A stretch of DNA of 64,000 bases from contig NZ_JAPDUW010000001.1 of assembly GCF_026015295.1 (NCBI RefSeq), positions 1,240,001 to 1,304,000 on the forward strand. Reading direction: 5' to 3'. The DNA is from Segatella copri. GTDB taxonomy: Bacteria > Bacteroidota > Bacteroidia > Bacteroidales > Bacteroidaceae. Position 1 is the first letter of the stretch. Each line of letters begins with the position of its first letter. Below are positions 17,898 to 26,915 of the stretch, in pieces. The notes below the pieces were generated by a model, which did no database searches, was not told the DNA's origin, and saw only the letters and a program-made list of their open reading frames with translations. The position numbers and the translations under genes were made by a program.

Positions 17898-18428
17898 TTA
17901 AGCCTCAGCTGGAGCCTCCTCTGCAGGAGCTTCCTCAGCAGCCTTAGCCTCTGCCTCAGCAGCAGCTGCAGCAGCCTTCTTATCAGCTACCTTCTTAGCG
18001 ATTGCTTCGTTCATCTTCTTCTCAGCCTCGAGCTCCTTAGCAGCAGCTTCCTTCTTTGCCTTAGCATCGCCCTCGCGAACAGCAGAAATCTTAGCGTCCT
18101 TGCTATTCTTCCAAGCGTCGAAACGCTTCTGAGCCTCAGCATCGTCGAATGCGCCCTTCTTAACGCCACCCTTGAGGTGCTTCATCAAGTAAACGCCCTC
18201 GCCCTTGAGGATGTTGCGAACTGTGTCTGTTGGCTGTGCACCAGTCTCTACCCAGTAGAGTGCGCGCTCGAAATTCAAATCTACAGTAGCTGGATTGGTA
18301 TTAGGGTTGAAAGTACCAATCTTCTCAGTAAATTTACCATCACGTGGTGCTCTAACGTCAGCGATTACGATGCTGTAGAAAGCATAGCTTTTACGACCGC
18401 CGCGCTGCAATCTGATTTTTGTTGCCAT
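17898..18428 (-). CDS. rpsP: 30S ribosomal protein S16 with Ala/Lys/Glu-rich tail
   Basis: 176 residues. Residues 1-80 are a standard S16 core ([40 protein letters not shown] opens it). Residues 105-176 form a low-complexity coiled-coil-like tail ([14 protein letters not shown], then [20 protein letters not shown]). Such tails are common in Bacteroidota S16; their role is unclear. Its own promoter (18501) and terminator make it a single-gene transcript, separate from the trmD/rimM partners of other phyla. Confidence 0.95.
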   Translation of the reverse strand: MATKIRLQRGGRKSYAFYSIVIADVRAPRDGKFTEKIGTFNPNTNPATVDLNFERALYWVETGAQPTDTVRNILKGEGVYLMKHLKGGVKKGAFDDAEAQKRFDAWKNSKDAKISAVREGDAKAKKEAAAKELEAEKKMNEAIAKKVADKKAAAAAAEAEAKAAEEAPAEEAPAEA

Positions 18429-18500
18429 TTTTAAATCTTAATTTTAATTTAATTTATAATGAGGTTTGAATTTTATGCTGCCATCTCGTGACAGCGGGTG

Positions 18501-18532
18501 CAAAATTACTACTTTTATTTGAATTGAGCAAA
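18501..18532 (-). promoter_or_regulatory. Promoter of rpsP
   Basis: Minus-strand TAATTTTG (18501-18508) with TTTG (18529-18532) 20 bp upstream: a full consensus match. The leader is about 65 bases. Confidence 0.75.
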
Positions 18533-18567
18533 CTTTTATCGATATTCAAATGCTTTTTTAGCATTTT

Positions 18568-19035
18568 TTATCTGATTCGGTCTGCTGCTCTCAAGAGTTT
18601 GATGTCATCGTTCACACCTTTCATTGCCATCCATTCGAATATGATTGCTACCAAAGGAAGGCAAGCGGCAAACTGAAACTTCATCGTTCCTTCTGCTTCA
18701 GGAACAGGAATCAAGCCCATGAACATCACGATATAATCTACATACCATAAACCTGCAAAAAGCATGGCAAGTGAACAGAGTGATTTCTGAAGCTTCAGAT
18801 TCTTGTACAAAAAGATGTTTACCAATGCTATGATGGCTGAAACGGCGAGCAGAAGGAACAGAGGAACGCAAGTAGTTGAAATCTGCATTCCTGCCTCCCC
18901 TACCACTCCGAGGTTATAAACCATAGTGTCTCCTCCCATCGTCTTAGCTGCGATGCTGGCGATAGGAAGGAAAAGACAGATAGCAATAGCGATGACAGCA
19001 AAGAGCAGAAATAATGTCTGTTTACGCTGTATCAT
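18568..19035 (-). CDS. DUF4293 family membrane protein
   Basis: 155 residues from the ATG at 19035 (MIQRKQTLFLLFAVIAIAIC), matching the invariant MIQRxQT start of DUF4293. Four hydrophobic helices (about 8-28, 58-80, 88-110, 118-140). The function is unknown; in Bacteroidota it sits next to rpoZ and bamD, as here. The reading frame runs further upstream into rpoZ, but the family N-terminus fixes the start. A short A/T hairpin follows the stop (18548-18566) without a clear T-tail on this strand. Confidence 0.8.
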   Translation of the reverse strand: MIQRKQTLFLLFAVIAIAICLFLPIASIAAKTMGGDTMVYNLGVVGEAGMQISTTCVPLFLLLAVSAIIALVNIFLYKNLKLQKSLCSLAMLFAGLWYVDYIVMFMGLIPVPEAEGTMKFQFAACLPLVAIIFEWMAMKGVNDDIKLLRAADRIR

Positions 19036-19049
19036 ATAGCTCTGGAATA

Positions 19050-19400
19050 TTAAATTTCGCTCTCGTGAACCATTGGTGCAGATGTCTTGGTAGGATCGCG
19101 CCAATAAATATTATTCTCAATAAACTCTTCTGTAGCGAGCAAAGTTGGCTTTGGCAACTTCTCGTAGTAGCGAGAGATTTCAATCTGTTCGCGGTTCTCA
19201 AAAACTTCCTCCAAAGAATCGTTATAAGAAGCAAACTCCTGAAGTTTCTTGCTCAACTCCTGCTTGATTTCGATAGAAATCTGATTAGCGCGCTTTGCAA
19301 TGATAGCTACGCTCTCGTAGATATTATGGGTATCATCGCAGAGATCCATAATGTTGCGAGTTACTGTGTTTACTGGTGCCTTTGATTTTTTGAAATCCAT
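19050..19400 (-). CDS. rpoZ: RNA polymerase omega subunit (Bacteroidota type)
   Basis: 116 residues. MDFKKSKAPVNTVTRNIMDL and the NIYESVAIIAKRANQISIEIKQELSKKLQEF region give the omega pattern, in which RANQI corresponds to the conserved RARQI. The C-terminal part (KPTLLATEEFIENNIYWRD) is phylum-specific. It lies between bamD and DUF4293, the normal Bacteroidota order. Confidence 0.85.
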   Translation of the reverse strand: MDFKKSKAPVNTVTRNIMDLCDDTHNIYESVAIIAKRANQISIEIKQELSKKLQEFASYNDSLEEVFENREQIEISRYYEKLPKPTLLATEEFIENNIYWRDPTKTSAPMVHESEI

Positions 19401-19455
19401 AATTATAGTACTATTATTATTATATTGTTTTTACCTTATTATATATATGCTTTTT

Positions 19456-20331
19456 TTAATTGGCATTATTGCCAAGCTGGTCGAGAGCTGACTCCGGATG
19501 CTCTTTCTCGTACTGCTTGCACTTCTCGATATACTTCTCGGCAAGTGCACGGTCCTTTGAATCAGGATATTCGTTGATAAAGCCATAACACTCATCCTCA
19601 GCATCCTGATAGCGCTCCAGCTGCTTTTTCTCGACACTCATCTTTGCCAGTTCGTATTTACCTTTCATGATGAGCGATGCAAACTCCTCGCGTCGGTTGC
19701 TGTAAGGATAATCCTTAAGCGCATTCTGTGCAGTTACGATACAAGCCTCATAATTATTGCCTCCGCTGGTACAGTTGCCGAAATAGGTACCCATATCAAA
19801 ATAGAGCTTGGCACTCTTATACTCCTTCTCAACCAAGAGGTCCTGAAGAGCAAAAAGGCGGTTTGTAGCCTGCTGCTTGAGTCGGGCATCTGGATAAAGA
19901 TCCAGGAACTCCTGGAAGGCTGCGATGGCTGTAATCGTGGTACTCTGGTCAAGACGAGGCTCTGGAGCATTCTGATACAGACTCTCTCCAACAAAGTACT
20001 TTGCATTTTCAGCAAACTTACCTTTAGGATAAGAAGAGTAATACTTCTTGAAATACTCTGCAGCAGTCTCATAATCCTTCATACCATACTCGGCCATAGC
20101 CAGCATGTACAAACATTCCTCACCCTCGGTAGAACCTTTCTTCATCGTTACCAGTTCCTGCAGAAGAGGAATGGCACGGGAATACTTGCCCTGGGCATAG
20201 CTCTGCTTGGCGTACTCATACTTATAAGTATAATCGCCTGATTTCAATACCTGGTTATATTCGTGGGCACAGCTCGACAAGAGCAATGCAACACACGATG
20301 CAATAAGAGTCAATTTTTTCATAATTCTCAT
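19456..20331 (-). CDS. bamD: Outer membrane assembly lipoprotein BamD
   Basis: About 291 residues (ATG at 20331), or 288 from the ATG at 20322 (MKKLTLIASCVALLLSSC). The lipobox LLSSC marks an outer-membrane lipoprotein. Tetratricopeptide-like repeats follow (YAKQSYAQGKYSRAIPLLQELV; DYETAAEYFKKYYSSYPKGKFAENAKYFVGESLYQ; a long final repeat with KEYKSAKLYFDMGTYFGN). It helps the BamA complex insert outer-membrane beta-barrels. A perfect promoter at 20341-20348 rules out the longer open frame, since its ATG would lie within the promoter, and leaves a leader of only a few bases. Confidence 0.9.
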   Translation of the reverse strand: MRIMKKLTLIASCVALLLSSCAHEYNQVLKSGDYTYKYEYAKQSYAQGKYSRAIPLLQELVTMKKGSTEGEECLYMLAMAEYGMKDYETAAEYFKKYYSSYPKGKFAENAKYFVGESLYQNAPEPRLDQSTTITAIAAFQEFLDLYPDARLKQQATNRLFALQDLLVEKEYKSAKLYFDMGTYFGNCTSGGNNYEACIVTAQNALKDYPYSNRREEFASLIMKGKYELAKMSVEKKQLERYQDAEDECYGFINEYPDSKDRALAEKYIEKCKQYEKEHPESALDQLGNNAN

Positions 20332-20340
20332 TTTGAACTG

Positions 20341-20371
20341 CAAAGTTACTCATAATTTACTTATTATCAAA
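20341..20371 (-). promoter_or_regulatory. Promoter of bamD-rpoZ-DUF4293
   Basis: Minus-strand TAACTTTG (20341-20348) and TTTG (20368-20371), spacer 19 bp. The box ends only 9 bp before the first plausible ATG. Confidence 0.75.
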
Positions 20372-20432
20372 AGAAAAGATACATTTTTTCGTAAAAAATT
20401 AATCTTTATAACGATTAATGGCGTTTTTTTTG

Positions 20433-20440
20433 TAATTTTG
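20433..20440 (+). promoter_or_regulatory. Promoter (-7 box) of uvrB
   Basis: TAATTTTG matches TAnnTTTG, 40 bp upstream of the ATG at 20481. No clear -33 box was seen. Confidence 0.6.
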
Positions 20441-20480
20441 CACCTTGAAACAGAACTTTTGAGAAGAAATCAGGAAGAAA

Positions 20481-22526
20481 ATGGATTTTAAGATTACATC
20501 AAAATATAAGCCGACTGGCGACCAGCCGCAAGCCATCAGGCAACTCACAGAGGGGGTGCTTGAAGGAGACCCTGCACAGGTGTTGTTGGGTGTAACCGGC
20601 TCGGGTAAAACCTTTACGGTGGCAAACGTGATTGCCAACGTGGGGAAGCCTACGCTCATCTTGAGCCACAACAAGACTCTTGCCGCCCAACTGTATCAGG
20701 AGATGAAGGGTTTCTTCCCTGAGAACGCTGTAGAATATTATGTTTCATACTACGACTATTATCAGCCGGAAGCTTATCTGCCTACAACAGATACATATAT
20801 AGAAAAAGACCTCGCCATCAATGATGAAATAGACAAGTTGCGACTCGGTGCTGTTTCTGCCCTTCTCTCGGGCAGAAAGGATGTCATCGTTGTCTCATCC
20901 GTATCGTGCATCTATGGTATGGGCGGACCTATGGCGATGCAGGAGAACATCATCAAGATTCATCGCGGGCAGCGACTCGACAGAAATGAATTTCTGAGGA
21001 AACTCGTTGAAGCACTTTACGTTAGAAATGATATAGAACTGCAACGTGGCAACTTTAGAGTGAAAGGCGAAACGGTTGATATCTTTATGGCTTACAGCGA
21101 TCATGTTTTGCGAGTAACATGGTGGGACGATGAGATTGACAGTATCGAAGAAGTGGATTCGCTCACTTATCACCGCCTTGCCTCGTTCGAAGATTACGAG
21201 ATTTATCCTGCCAACCTTTTCGTAACAACAAAAGAACAGCAGGAAAGTGCCATTCGCAGAATTCAGGACGACCTGGTTAAACAGGTAGAATTCTTCAAGA
21301 GTATTGGAGATGGAATCAAGGCACAGCGCATCAAGGAACGTGTAGAATATGATATGGAAATGATCAAGGAATTAGGCCACTGTTCGGGCATCGAGAACTA
21401 TTCCCGCTATTTTGATGGCAGACACGAAGGCGAACGCCCGTATTGCCTGCTCGATTTCTTCCCTAAAGATTTCCTGCTTGTGGTTGACGAGAGCCATGTG
21501 AGCATCCCACAGATTGGCGCCATGTATGGAGGCGACCGGGCACGAAAGAAGAACCTGGTAGAATATGGTTTCCGTTTGCCCGCAGCCTTCGATAACCGTC
21601 CGCTGAAATTCGAGGAATTTCACGATCTCATTCCGCAGGCCATCTATGTAAGCGCAACTCCGGCAGACTATGAATTGAGAGAAGCCGAAGGCGTGGTTGT
21701 AGAACAGCTGATTCGTCCTACAGGACTCCTGGACCCGGAAATCGAAGTCCGTCCAAGTGAGAATCAGATAGATGATCTTCTGGACGAAATATTAACAAGA
21801 ACACACCGCAACGAGCGAGTTCTGATTACGACTCTTACAAAGCGCATGGCAGAAGAACTCACCGAGTTCCTGCTCAACCACAACGTAAAGGCTGCCTATA
21901 TCCACAGTGATGTGGCAACCTTAGACCGAGTAAAGATCATGAACGATCTCCGTGCAGGAGTATACGATGTACTGGTGGGTGTCAACCTGTTACGAGAAGG
22001 ACTCGACTTGCCGGAAGTTTCGCTCGTAGCTATTCTCGATGCAGACAAGGAAGGCTTCCTTCGCAGTCACCGTTCTCTGACCCAGACGGCAGGCCGTGCA
22101 GCCCGAAATGTGAACGGCAAAGTAATCATGTATGCAGACAACATCACAGACAGCATGCAGAAAACGATAGATGAAACAGCCCGCCGCCGAAGCATCCAGT
22201 TGAAATACAATGCAGACCATGGCATTACACCAAAACAGATTGTGAAGGCAATAACCTCAGCTCTGCCTACTAGCAAGGAAGAAGGAGCAAAGATTGTTCC
22301 GATGGGAGCCGAGGGTTCCAAGCCTCGCGTTTACGTGGAACCGGAAAGTGCAGCCTTCGTTGCCGACCCTATTGTTCGCAGTATGAGCAAGGAAGAATTG
22401 GAGAAGAGCATTGCCAATACTACGGCATTGATGAAGCAAGCTGCCAAAGACCTCGACTTCATGCAAGCTGCCCAATATCGCGATGAAATCATCCGATTGC
22501 AGAAGGAATTGGAAGAAAAGGGATAA
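20481..22526 (+). CDS. uvrB: Excinuclease ABC subunit B
   Basis: 681 residues. It is the damage-verifying helicase-like subunit of nucleotide excision repair. Walker A GVTGSGKTFT (about residue 40), the beta-hairpin region with SYYDYYQPEAYLPTTDTYIEKD (about 85-110), DEFHV-like box written VVDESHV, SATPADYE, GVNLLREGLDLPEVSLVAILDADKEGFLRS and TQTAGRAARN are all present, as is the C-terminal UVR motif (EKSIANTTALMKQAAKDLDFMQAAQYRDEI) that contacts UvrC. The length is normal for the family. Confidence 0.97.
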   Translation: MDFKITSKYKPTGDQPQAIRQLTEGVLEGDPAQVLLGVTGSGKTFTVANVIANVGKPTLILSHNKTLAAQLYQEMKGFFPENAVEYYVSYYDYYQPEAYLPTTDTYIEKDLAINDEIDKLRLGAVSALLSGRKDVIVVSSVSCIYGMGGPMAMQENIIKIHRGQRLDRNEFLRKLVEALYVRNDIELQRGNFRVKGETVDIFMAYSDHVLRVTWWDDEIDSIEEVDSLTYHRLASFEDYEIYPANLFVTTKEQQESAIRRIQDDLVKQVEFFKSIGDGIKAQRIKERVEYDMEMIKELGHCSGIENYSRYFDGRHEGERPYCLLDFFPKDFLLVVDESHVSIPQIGAMYGGDRARKKNLVEYGFRLPAAFDNRPLKFEEFHDLIPQAIYVSATPADYELREAEGVVVEQLIRPTGLLDPEIEVRPSENQIDDLLDEILTRTHRNERVLITTLTKRMAEELTEFLLNHNVKAAYIHSDVATLDRVKIMNDLRAGVYDVLVGVNLLREGLDLPEVSLVAILDADKEGFLRSHRSLTQTAGRAARNVNGKVIMYADNITDSMQKTIDETARRRSIQLKYNADHGITPKQIVKAITSALPTSKEEGAKIVPMGAEGSKPRVYVEPESAAFVADPIVRSMSKEELEKSIANTTALMKQAAKDLDFMQAAQYRDEIIRLQKELEEKG

Positions 22527-22546
22527 ATTCAAAAGAAATAACCATC

Positions 22547-22588
22547 AAAAAGAGGGTGTATCATAAATTAATGATTCACCCTCTTTTT
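22547..22588 (+). terminator. Terminator of uvrB
   Basis: Arms AAAAAGAGGGTG-ATCAT / ATGAT-CACCCTCTTTTT, 21 bp after the stop, ending in a T-run. Confidence 0.85.
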
Positions 22589-22653
22589 GTTGGAATATTA
22601 CTGATATGTTGTTGGAATATTACTGATATGTTGTTGAAATATTACTGATATGT
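22588..22653. repeat. Three tandem copies of a 22-bp unit after uvrB
   Basis: Copies at 22588, 22610 and 22632 share the core GTTGGAATATTACTGATATG (third copy GTTGAAAT...). They start at the last T of the uvrB terminator. The core resembles the lysA-upstream repeat (TTGGATATTCTGAT). Confidence 0.85.
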
Positions 22654-22720
22654 TATCCTGCTTACAACACACCCTCTTTTTATTTACCCAGCAGTTATTC
22701 ATCTGTCTGTCAGCTATCTG

Positions 22721-23308
22721 CTATTCAAACGACAGCTTTTTCAGACGGGAACGTAACTGCTCAGCCTCGCTCTTTCTGATAGAGAGTTTGATGCTGCAAG
22801 TATTATCGAAAGTCTGATCCAAGATACGCGGATTCATATCTTTGACAATCCTCATCACATCATTCATCATCGGATAAGTAAAATCATAGGTTACTATTTC
22901 CTCTATCTGTTGCGTAACCTCCTCACAATGAGCCAAAGCATCAATGGCAGCTTCACGATAAGCAACAATGAGTCCGCTGGTTCCCAATTTCACTCCTCCG
23001 AAATATCGGATGACGACAATTAAAATATCCGTCAATTCTGATTTCGTGATTTGGCCGAGGATTGGTTTTCCTGCCGTAGAAGAAGGTTCGCCATCATCAT
23101 TGGCACGGAACTCTGTCCGTTCTGGACCTAGCATATATGCATAACAACAATGTCGGGCATCGTAATATTTCTTACGGTACCCGGCAACAATTTCCTTCAC
23201 CTCGTCAACAGTTGTAACATGGTGAGCAAAGGCGAGAAACTTACTCCTTTTCTCGGTGTAATATCCCTCGCCTATCGTATCTGATATAGTCTTAAATTCG
23301 TCTATCAT
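22721..23308 (-). CDS. YigZ/IMPACT family protein (UPF0029)
   Basis: 195 residues. KRSKFLAFAHHVTTVDEVKE, DARHCCYAYMLG, DDGEPSSTAGKPIL and VIRYFGGVKLGTSGLIVAYREAA form the IMPACT-family core; a C-terminal ferredoxin-like domain (DUF1949 type) follows. Relatives are thought to bind ribosomes or nucleic acid, but no bacterial role is firmly known. Its ATG overlaps the stop of the DUF1015 gene (TAATG), implying translational coupling. Confidence 0.88.
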   Translation of the reverse strand: MIDEFKTISDTIGEGYYTEKRSKFLAFAHHVTTVDEVKEIVAGYRKKYYDARHCCYAYMLGPERTEFRANDDGEPSSTAGKPILGQITKSELTDILIVVIRYFGGVKLGTSGLIVAYREAAIDALAHCEEVTQQIEEIVTYDFTYPMMNDVMRIVKDMNPRILDQTFDNTCSIKLSIRKSEAEQLRSRLKKLSFE

Positions 23309-24642
23309 TAATCCAACTTGTGAATAATCAACCCGCTGCGCAACTTAGGTTCAAACCATGTTGCCTTAGGTGGCATAATCTTACCACTGTCAGCGATGTC
23401 CATAATCTGCTGCATAGTAACCGGATGCAAAGCAAGTGCCATCTTCATCTCGCCGCTATCCACACGACGTTTCAACTCACCGAGACCGCGAAGACCGCCC
23501 ACAAAATCGATGCGCTTATCAGAACGTAAATCCTTGATACCCAGAATTTCATCAAGAATCAGGCGAGATGAAATATCCACATCGAGCACGCCGATTGGAT
23601 CAGCATCATCATAGGTACCCGGCTTGGCAAACAAACCGTACCATTTACCATCCAGATAGAGGAGGAAAGAATGGAGAGCAGCTGGTTTCAGAATATCCAA
23701 GCCAAACTGGCTGATAGCATCATCAATAGCCATCTTTTCATAGCAAGGTATGCCCTCTTCATCACCAGATACATTCACATTGATTGCATCAATATCTATC
23801 ACCTCGAAATTCTTTGTCAAAGCATCGAGGAACTGATCAGAAGTCAGACCATTCAAATCCTTCACAACTCGGTTATAATCGAGAATGGTAAGCTGACTTG
23901 CCTGGAAACAAACTGCCATAAAGTAGTTATATTCCTCCTTACCTGTATGATTAGGATTCTGCTTAGCTTTTTCTGCACCTACCAGAGCTGCTGCTGCACT
24001 ACGGTGATGACCGTCAGCAATATAAAGGCTAGGCATCTTGGCAAATTCCGCTGTAATTGTGGCAATATCCTGATCATCGCTTACAACCCAGAACTGATGA
24101 CGGAAACCATCTATTGGAGCAATGAAATCATACTCCGGCGTTGTTGCTGCATAACGCATCAGAAGTTCGTTAAGCACCTCATTATCAGGATAAGCGAAGA
24201 ATACTGGTTCGATATTGGCATTGCATACACGCACATGCTTCATACGGTCTTCTTCCTTATCGCGGCGTGTCAGTTCATGTTTCTTGATGACACCCGTCAT
24301 ATAGTCGTTTACATACGCACCTACAACAAGACCATACTGAGTCTTGCCATTCATAGTCTGTGCATAGATATAATACTGTTCCTTATCATCCTGTTTCAAC
24401 CAGCCATTCTCCTGGAACTTTCTGAAGTTCTCTGCAGCGCTTTCATACACTCGTGGATCGTACTCAGAAGTTCCTGGTTCGAAATTGATTTCAGGTTTAA
24501 TAATATGATAAAGGCTCTTCTCGTTATCGCCTGCCTCGGCACGTGCTTCCTCAGAATTGAGAACATCGTAAGGACGAGACTCAACTTGCTCAACTAAATC
24601 TTTTGGGGGACGAATACCCTTAAATGGTTTAACTATAGCCAT
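23308..24642 (-). CDS. DUF1015 family protein in serine operon
   Basis: 444 residues from the ATG at 24642 (MAIVKPFKGIRPPKDLVEQVESRPYDV...), the conserved DUF1015 start; the open frame continues 17 codons upstream but without similarity. Other markers: YIYAQTMNGKTQYGLVVGAYVNDYMTGVIKKHELT, IADGHHRSAAA (a strongly conserved His-rich motif) and NYFMAVCFQASQL. The biochemical function is unknown. It is located downstream of serC and serA in many Bacteroidota and Firmicutes, and this neighbourhood implies a serine-linked role. Confidence 0.85.
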   Translation of the reverse strand: MAIVKPFKGIRPPKDLVEQVESRPYDVLNSEEARAEAGDNEKSLYHIIKPEINFEPGTSEYDPRVYESAAENFRKFQENGWLKQDDKEQYYIYAQTMNGKTQYGLVVGAYVNDYMTGVIKKHELTRRDKEEDRMKHVRVCNANIEPVFFAYPDNEVLNELLMRYAATTPEYDFIAPIDGFRHQFWVVSDDQDIATITAEFAKMPSLYIADGHHRSAAAALVGAEKAKQNPNHTGKEEYNYFMAVCFQASQLTILDYNRVVKDLNGLTSDQFLDALTKNFEVIDIDAINVNVSGDEEGIPCYEKMAIDDAISQFGLDILKPAALHSFLLYLDGKWYGLFAKPGTYDDADPIGVLDVDISSRLILDEILGIKDLRSDKRIDFVGGLRGLGELKRRVDSGEMKMALALHPVTMQQIMDIADSGKIMPPKATWFEPKLRSGLIIHKLD

Positions 24643-24707
24643 AATGTTTATTGATTTTAATGAATAAAAGCCCACAAAGGGCAAGTCTATCATGAAGTCT
24701 GTAAAGA

Positions 24708-24757
24708 TAAAAAGCCCATAAAGGGCACTAGCTAAAGCACCCTCTATGAGCTTTTTT
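24708..24757 (-). terminator. Terminator after serA
   Basis: Imperfect hairpin (AAAAAGCCCATAAAGGGCAC against GCACCCTCTATGAGCTTTTTT), 13 bp past the serA stop, so readthrough would be needed to reach DUF1015. A half-copy of its left arm (AAAAGCCCACAAAGGGCA) recurs at about 24667. Confidence 0.65.
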
Positions 24758-24769
24758 ATATCCTAATTT

Positions 24770-25687
24770 TTATTTATTTACTTGATATTTTGTGCAACCA
24801 TCAGCAAAGAACGCATTAATCTGCTTAGCTGCAGCAATACCGGCATTGATATTTGCTTCTGCAGTCTGTGCACCCATCTTCTTAGGAGTTGAGAAGTAGC
24901 GACCCTCGAACTTGGCAAAGTCTGCATCAGCATCAGGCTTGATATCAGTGATGAACTTCAAGTCCTCACGCTCAGCAAGAAGTTTCAGGAGCTCAGGCTC
25001 ATTGATAACCTCCTTACGCGCTGTATTGATGAGGATGCCACCCTTAGGCAACTGGTTTACGGTCTTGTAGTCGATGCTCTTGATAGTCTCTGGAGTAGCA
25101 GGGACATGAAGAGAAACGATGTCACAAGTCTGGAACAACTCATCCTGTGACTTTACAGCATGAACACCGGCAGCCTCGATAACATCAGCTGGGCAGAATG
25201 CATCGTAAGCAGCTACTTCCATGCCAAATCCCTTGGCGATGCGAGCCACATTTCGACCAACATTACCGAAAGCAAGAATACCCAGTTTCTTACCCTTCAA
25301 CTCGCTGCCAGCCTTGCCGTTGTAGAAATTACGAACGGTGAAAACCAGCAGACCGAATACCAACTCAGCTACTGCGTTAGAGTTCTGACCAGGAGTATTC
25401 TCAGCCACTACATTATGAGCAGTAGCAGCAGCAAGGTCAATGTTATCATAACCCGCACCGGCACGAACGATAATCTTCAGGTTCTTTGCTGCATCGAGCA
25501 CCTCGGCATCAGCCTTGTCAGAGCGGATAATCATCGCGTCCACATCCATCACTGCATCGAGAAGCTGAGCTTTCTCTGTATATTTTTCGAGCAGCACCAA
25601 TTCGTTGCCTGCTCCCTCTATTTCTTTCTTAATGCCTTCCACAGCAGCCGCTGCGAATGGCTTTTCTGTTGCAACTAATACTTTCAT
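24770..25687 (-). CDS. serA: D-3-phosphoglycerate dehydrogenase, short lysine-type
   Basis: 305 residues. It oxidises 3-phosphoglycerate in the first step of serine synthesis. Substrate and NAD domains are present (RAGAGYDNIDLAAA; GILAFGNVGRNVARIAKGFGM as the dinucleotide loop; NTARKEVINE with catalytic Arg224). No ACT regulatory domain. The usual TPHIGAST histidine is replaced: the equivalent segment reads STPKKMGAQTAEANINAG (Lys269/Lys270), and the catalytic Glu of DVFExEP is not evident (ITDIKPDAD). This matches the lysine-type short enzymes of Bacteroidota and Entamoeba. It lies 13 bp after serC. Confidence 0.93.
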   Translation of the reverse strand: MKVLVATEKPFAAAAVEGIKKEIEGAGNELVLLEKYTEKAQLLDAVMDVDAMIIRSDKADAEVLDAAKNLKIIVRAGAGYDNIDLAAATAHNVVAENTPGQNSNAVAELVFGLLVFTVRNFYNGKAGSELKGKKLGILAFGNVGRNVARIAKGFGMEVAAYDAFCPADVIEAAGVHAVKSQDELFQTCDIVSLHVPATPETIKSIDYKTVNQLPKGGILINTARKEVINEPELLKLLAEREDLKFITDIKPDADADFAKFEGRYFSTPKKMGAQTAEANINAGIAAAKQINAFFADGCTKYQVNK

Positions 25688-25700
25688 ACAAATTCAAAAA

Positions 25701-26771
25701 TTAATGTTGTGCTTCAAAATCCTGCATGGCCTTGACGAGTGCCTGAACACCCTCCATGGTCTGTGCATTGTAGCAGCTGGCACGGAAACCACCCACTGAG
25801 CGGTGACCCTTGATACCTACCATGCCACGCTCTGTAGCGAAGTCGAGGAATGGCTTCTCCAACTCCTTGTACTCATCGTTCATCACGAAGCAGATGTTCA
25901 TCAATGAGCGTGAAGACTCTTCCACTGTACCCTTGAAGAGTTTGTTGCGGTCGATTTCAGCATAAAGAACTTCTGCACGTTCGTGAGCTCGCTTATCAGC
26001 AGCCTCAACACCACCATTAGCCTTCAACCAGCGGAGATTCTCCATCAAGGTATAGATAGGAACAACAGGAGGAGTATTGAACATACTGCCCTTCTCAACG
26101 TGAGTACGATAATCGAGCATTGTAGGAAGCTCGCGAGGAGCCTTGCCAAGCATATCATCCTTAACGATGATAACGGTAACACCTGCCATAGAAAGATTCT
26201 TCTGAGCACCTGCATAGATGGCAGTATACTTAGAAACATCTACTGGACGGCTCATGATATCTGAAGACATATCAGAAATCAATGGTACGTTTACATCTGG
26301 ATCTACACGGAGTTCAGTACCATATATAGTATTGTTGCTTGTCAAATGCAAGTAATCACAATCGGCTGGTACAGTGTTAGGAACCTGTGGATAGAAAGTG
26401 AAATTGGCGTCGGACGATGATGCGATCTCCACGACCTCACCAAAATGCTTTGCCTCTTTCATTGCCTTCTTAGCCCAAGTGCCAGAATTAATGTAGGCAG
26501 CCTTCTTGATGAGGAAGTTTGCTGGAATCTGCATAAACTGCAATGACGCACCACCACCAAGGAAGATTACGGAATAACCCTCAGGAATGTCAAGAAGCTC
26601 CTTGAATAAGGAGACTGCCTCATCAACTACTGGCTGGAAATCCTTAGCACGGTGGCTGATTTCCATCAATGAAAGACCTGAACCATTAAAATCCAAAATC
26701 TGCTTTGCTGTGTTCTCAATCACTTCGCGTGGAAGCATTGATGGACCTGCGTTAAAATTGTACTTCTTCAT
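25701..26771 (-). CDS. serC: Phosphoserine aminotransferase
   Basis: 356 residues. A PLP enzyme that makes phosphoserine from 3-phosphohydroxypyruvate and glutamate. [14 protein letters not shown] opens, ILFLGGG-like [16 protein letters not shown] binds the PLP phosphate, the [17 protein letters not shown] motif holds the PLP lysine, and [16 protein letters not shown] is the C-terminal substrate motif. First gene of serC-serA-DUF1015-yigZ. Confidence 0.96.
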   Translation of the reverse strand: MKKYNFNAGPSMLPREVIENTAKQILDFNGSGLSLMEISHRAKDFQPVVDEAVSLFKELLDIPEGYSVIFLGGGASLQFMQIPANFLIKKAAYINSGTWAKKAMKEAKHFGEVVEIASSSDANFTFYPQVPNTVPADCDYLHLTSNNTIYGTELRVDPDVNVPLISDMSSDIMSRPVDVSKYTAIYAGAQKNLSMAGVTVIIVKDDMLGKAPRELPTMLDYRTHVEKGSMFNTPPVVPIYTLMENLRWLKANGGVEAADKRAHERAEVLYAEIDRNKLFKGTVEESSRSLMNICFVMNDEYKELEKPFLDFATERGMVGIKGHRSVGGFRASCYNAQTMEGVQALVKAMQDFEAQH

Positions 26772-26883
26772 CTTTGTATAATTATTTAAGTTTTATACGA
26801 TATAATCCTGTTAGCAGGAAAAATTAGTGCACAATACACCCATATAGGATACATAGTAAACCTTTGGATTGTATTTACGACTG

Positions 26884-26915
26884 CGAAATTACACTTTTTA
26901 TTTGAAACTACCAAA
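26884..26915 (-). promoter_or_regulatory. Promoter of serC-serA
   Basis: Minus-strand TAATTTCG (26884-26891, one mismatch to TAnnTTTG) with TTTG (26912-26915) 20 bp upstream. The leader is about 105 bases, with a small CCTG-TTAG-CAGG hairpin at about 26812. No other gene was seen between 26772 and 27057. Confidence 0.55.

Noticed and set aside
17898..18200. Alanine/lysine tail of S16 as a third member of the H1-like tail group
   Set aside because: The S16 tail is a mixed Glu/Ala/Lys coiled-coil type and not lysine-only; similar tails are common in Bacteroidota S16.
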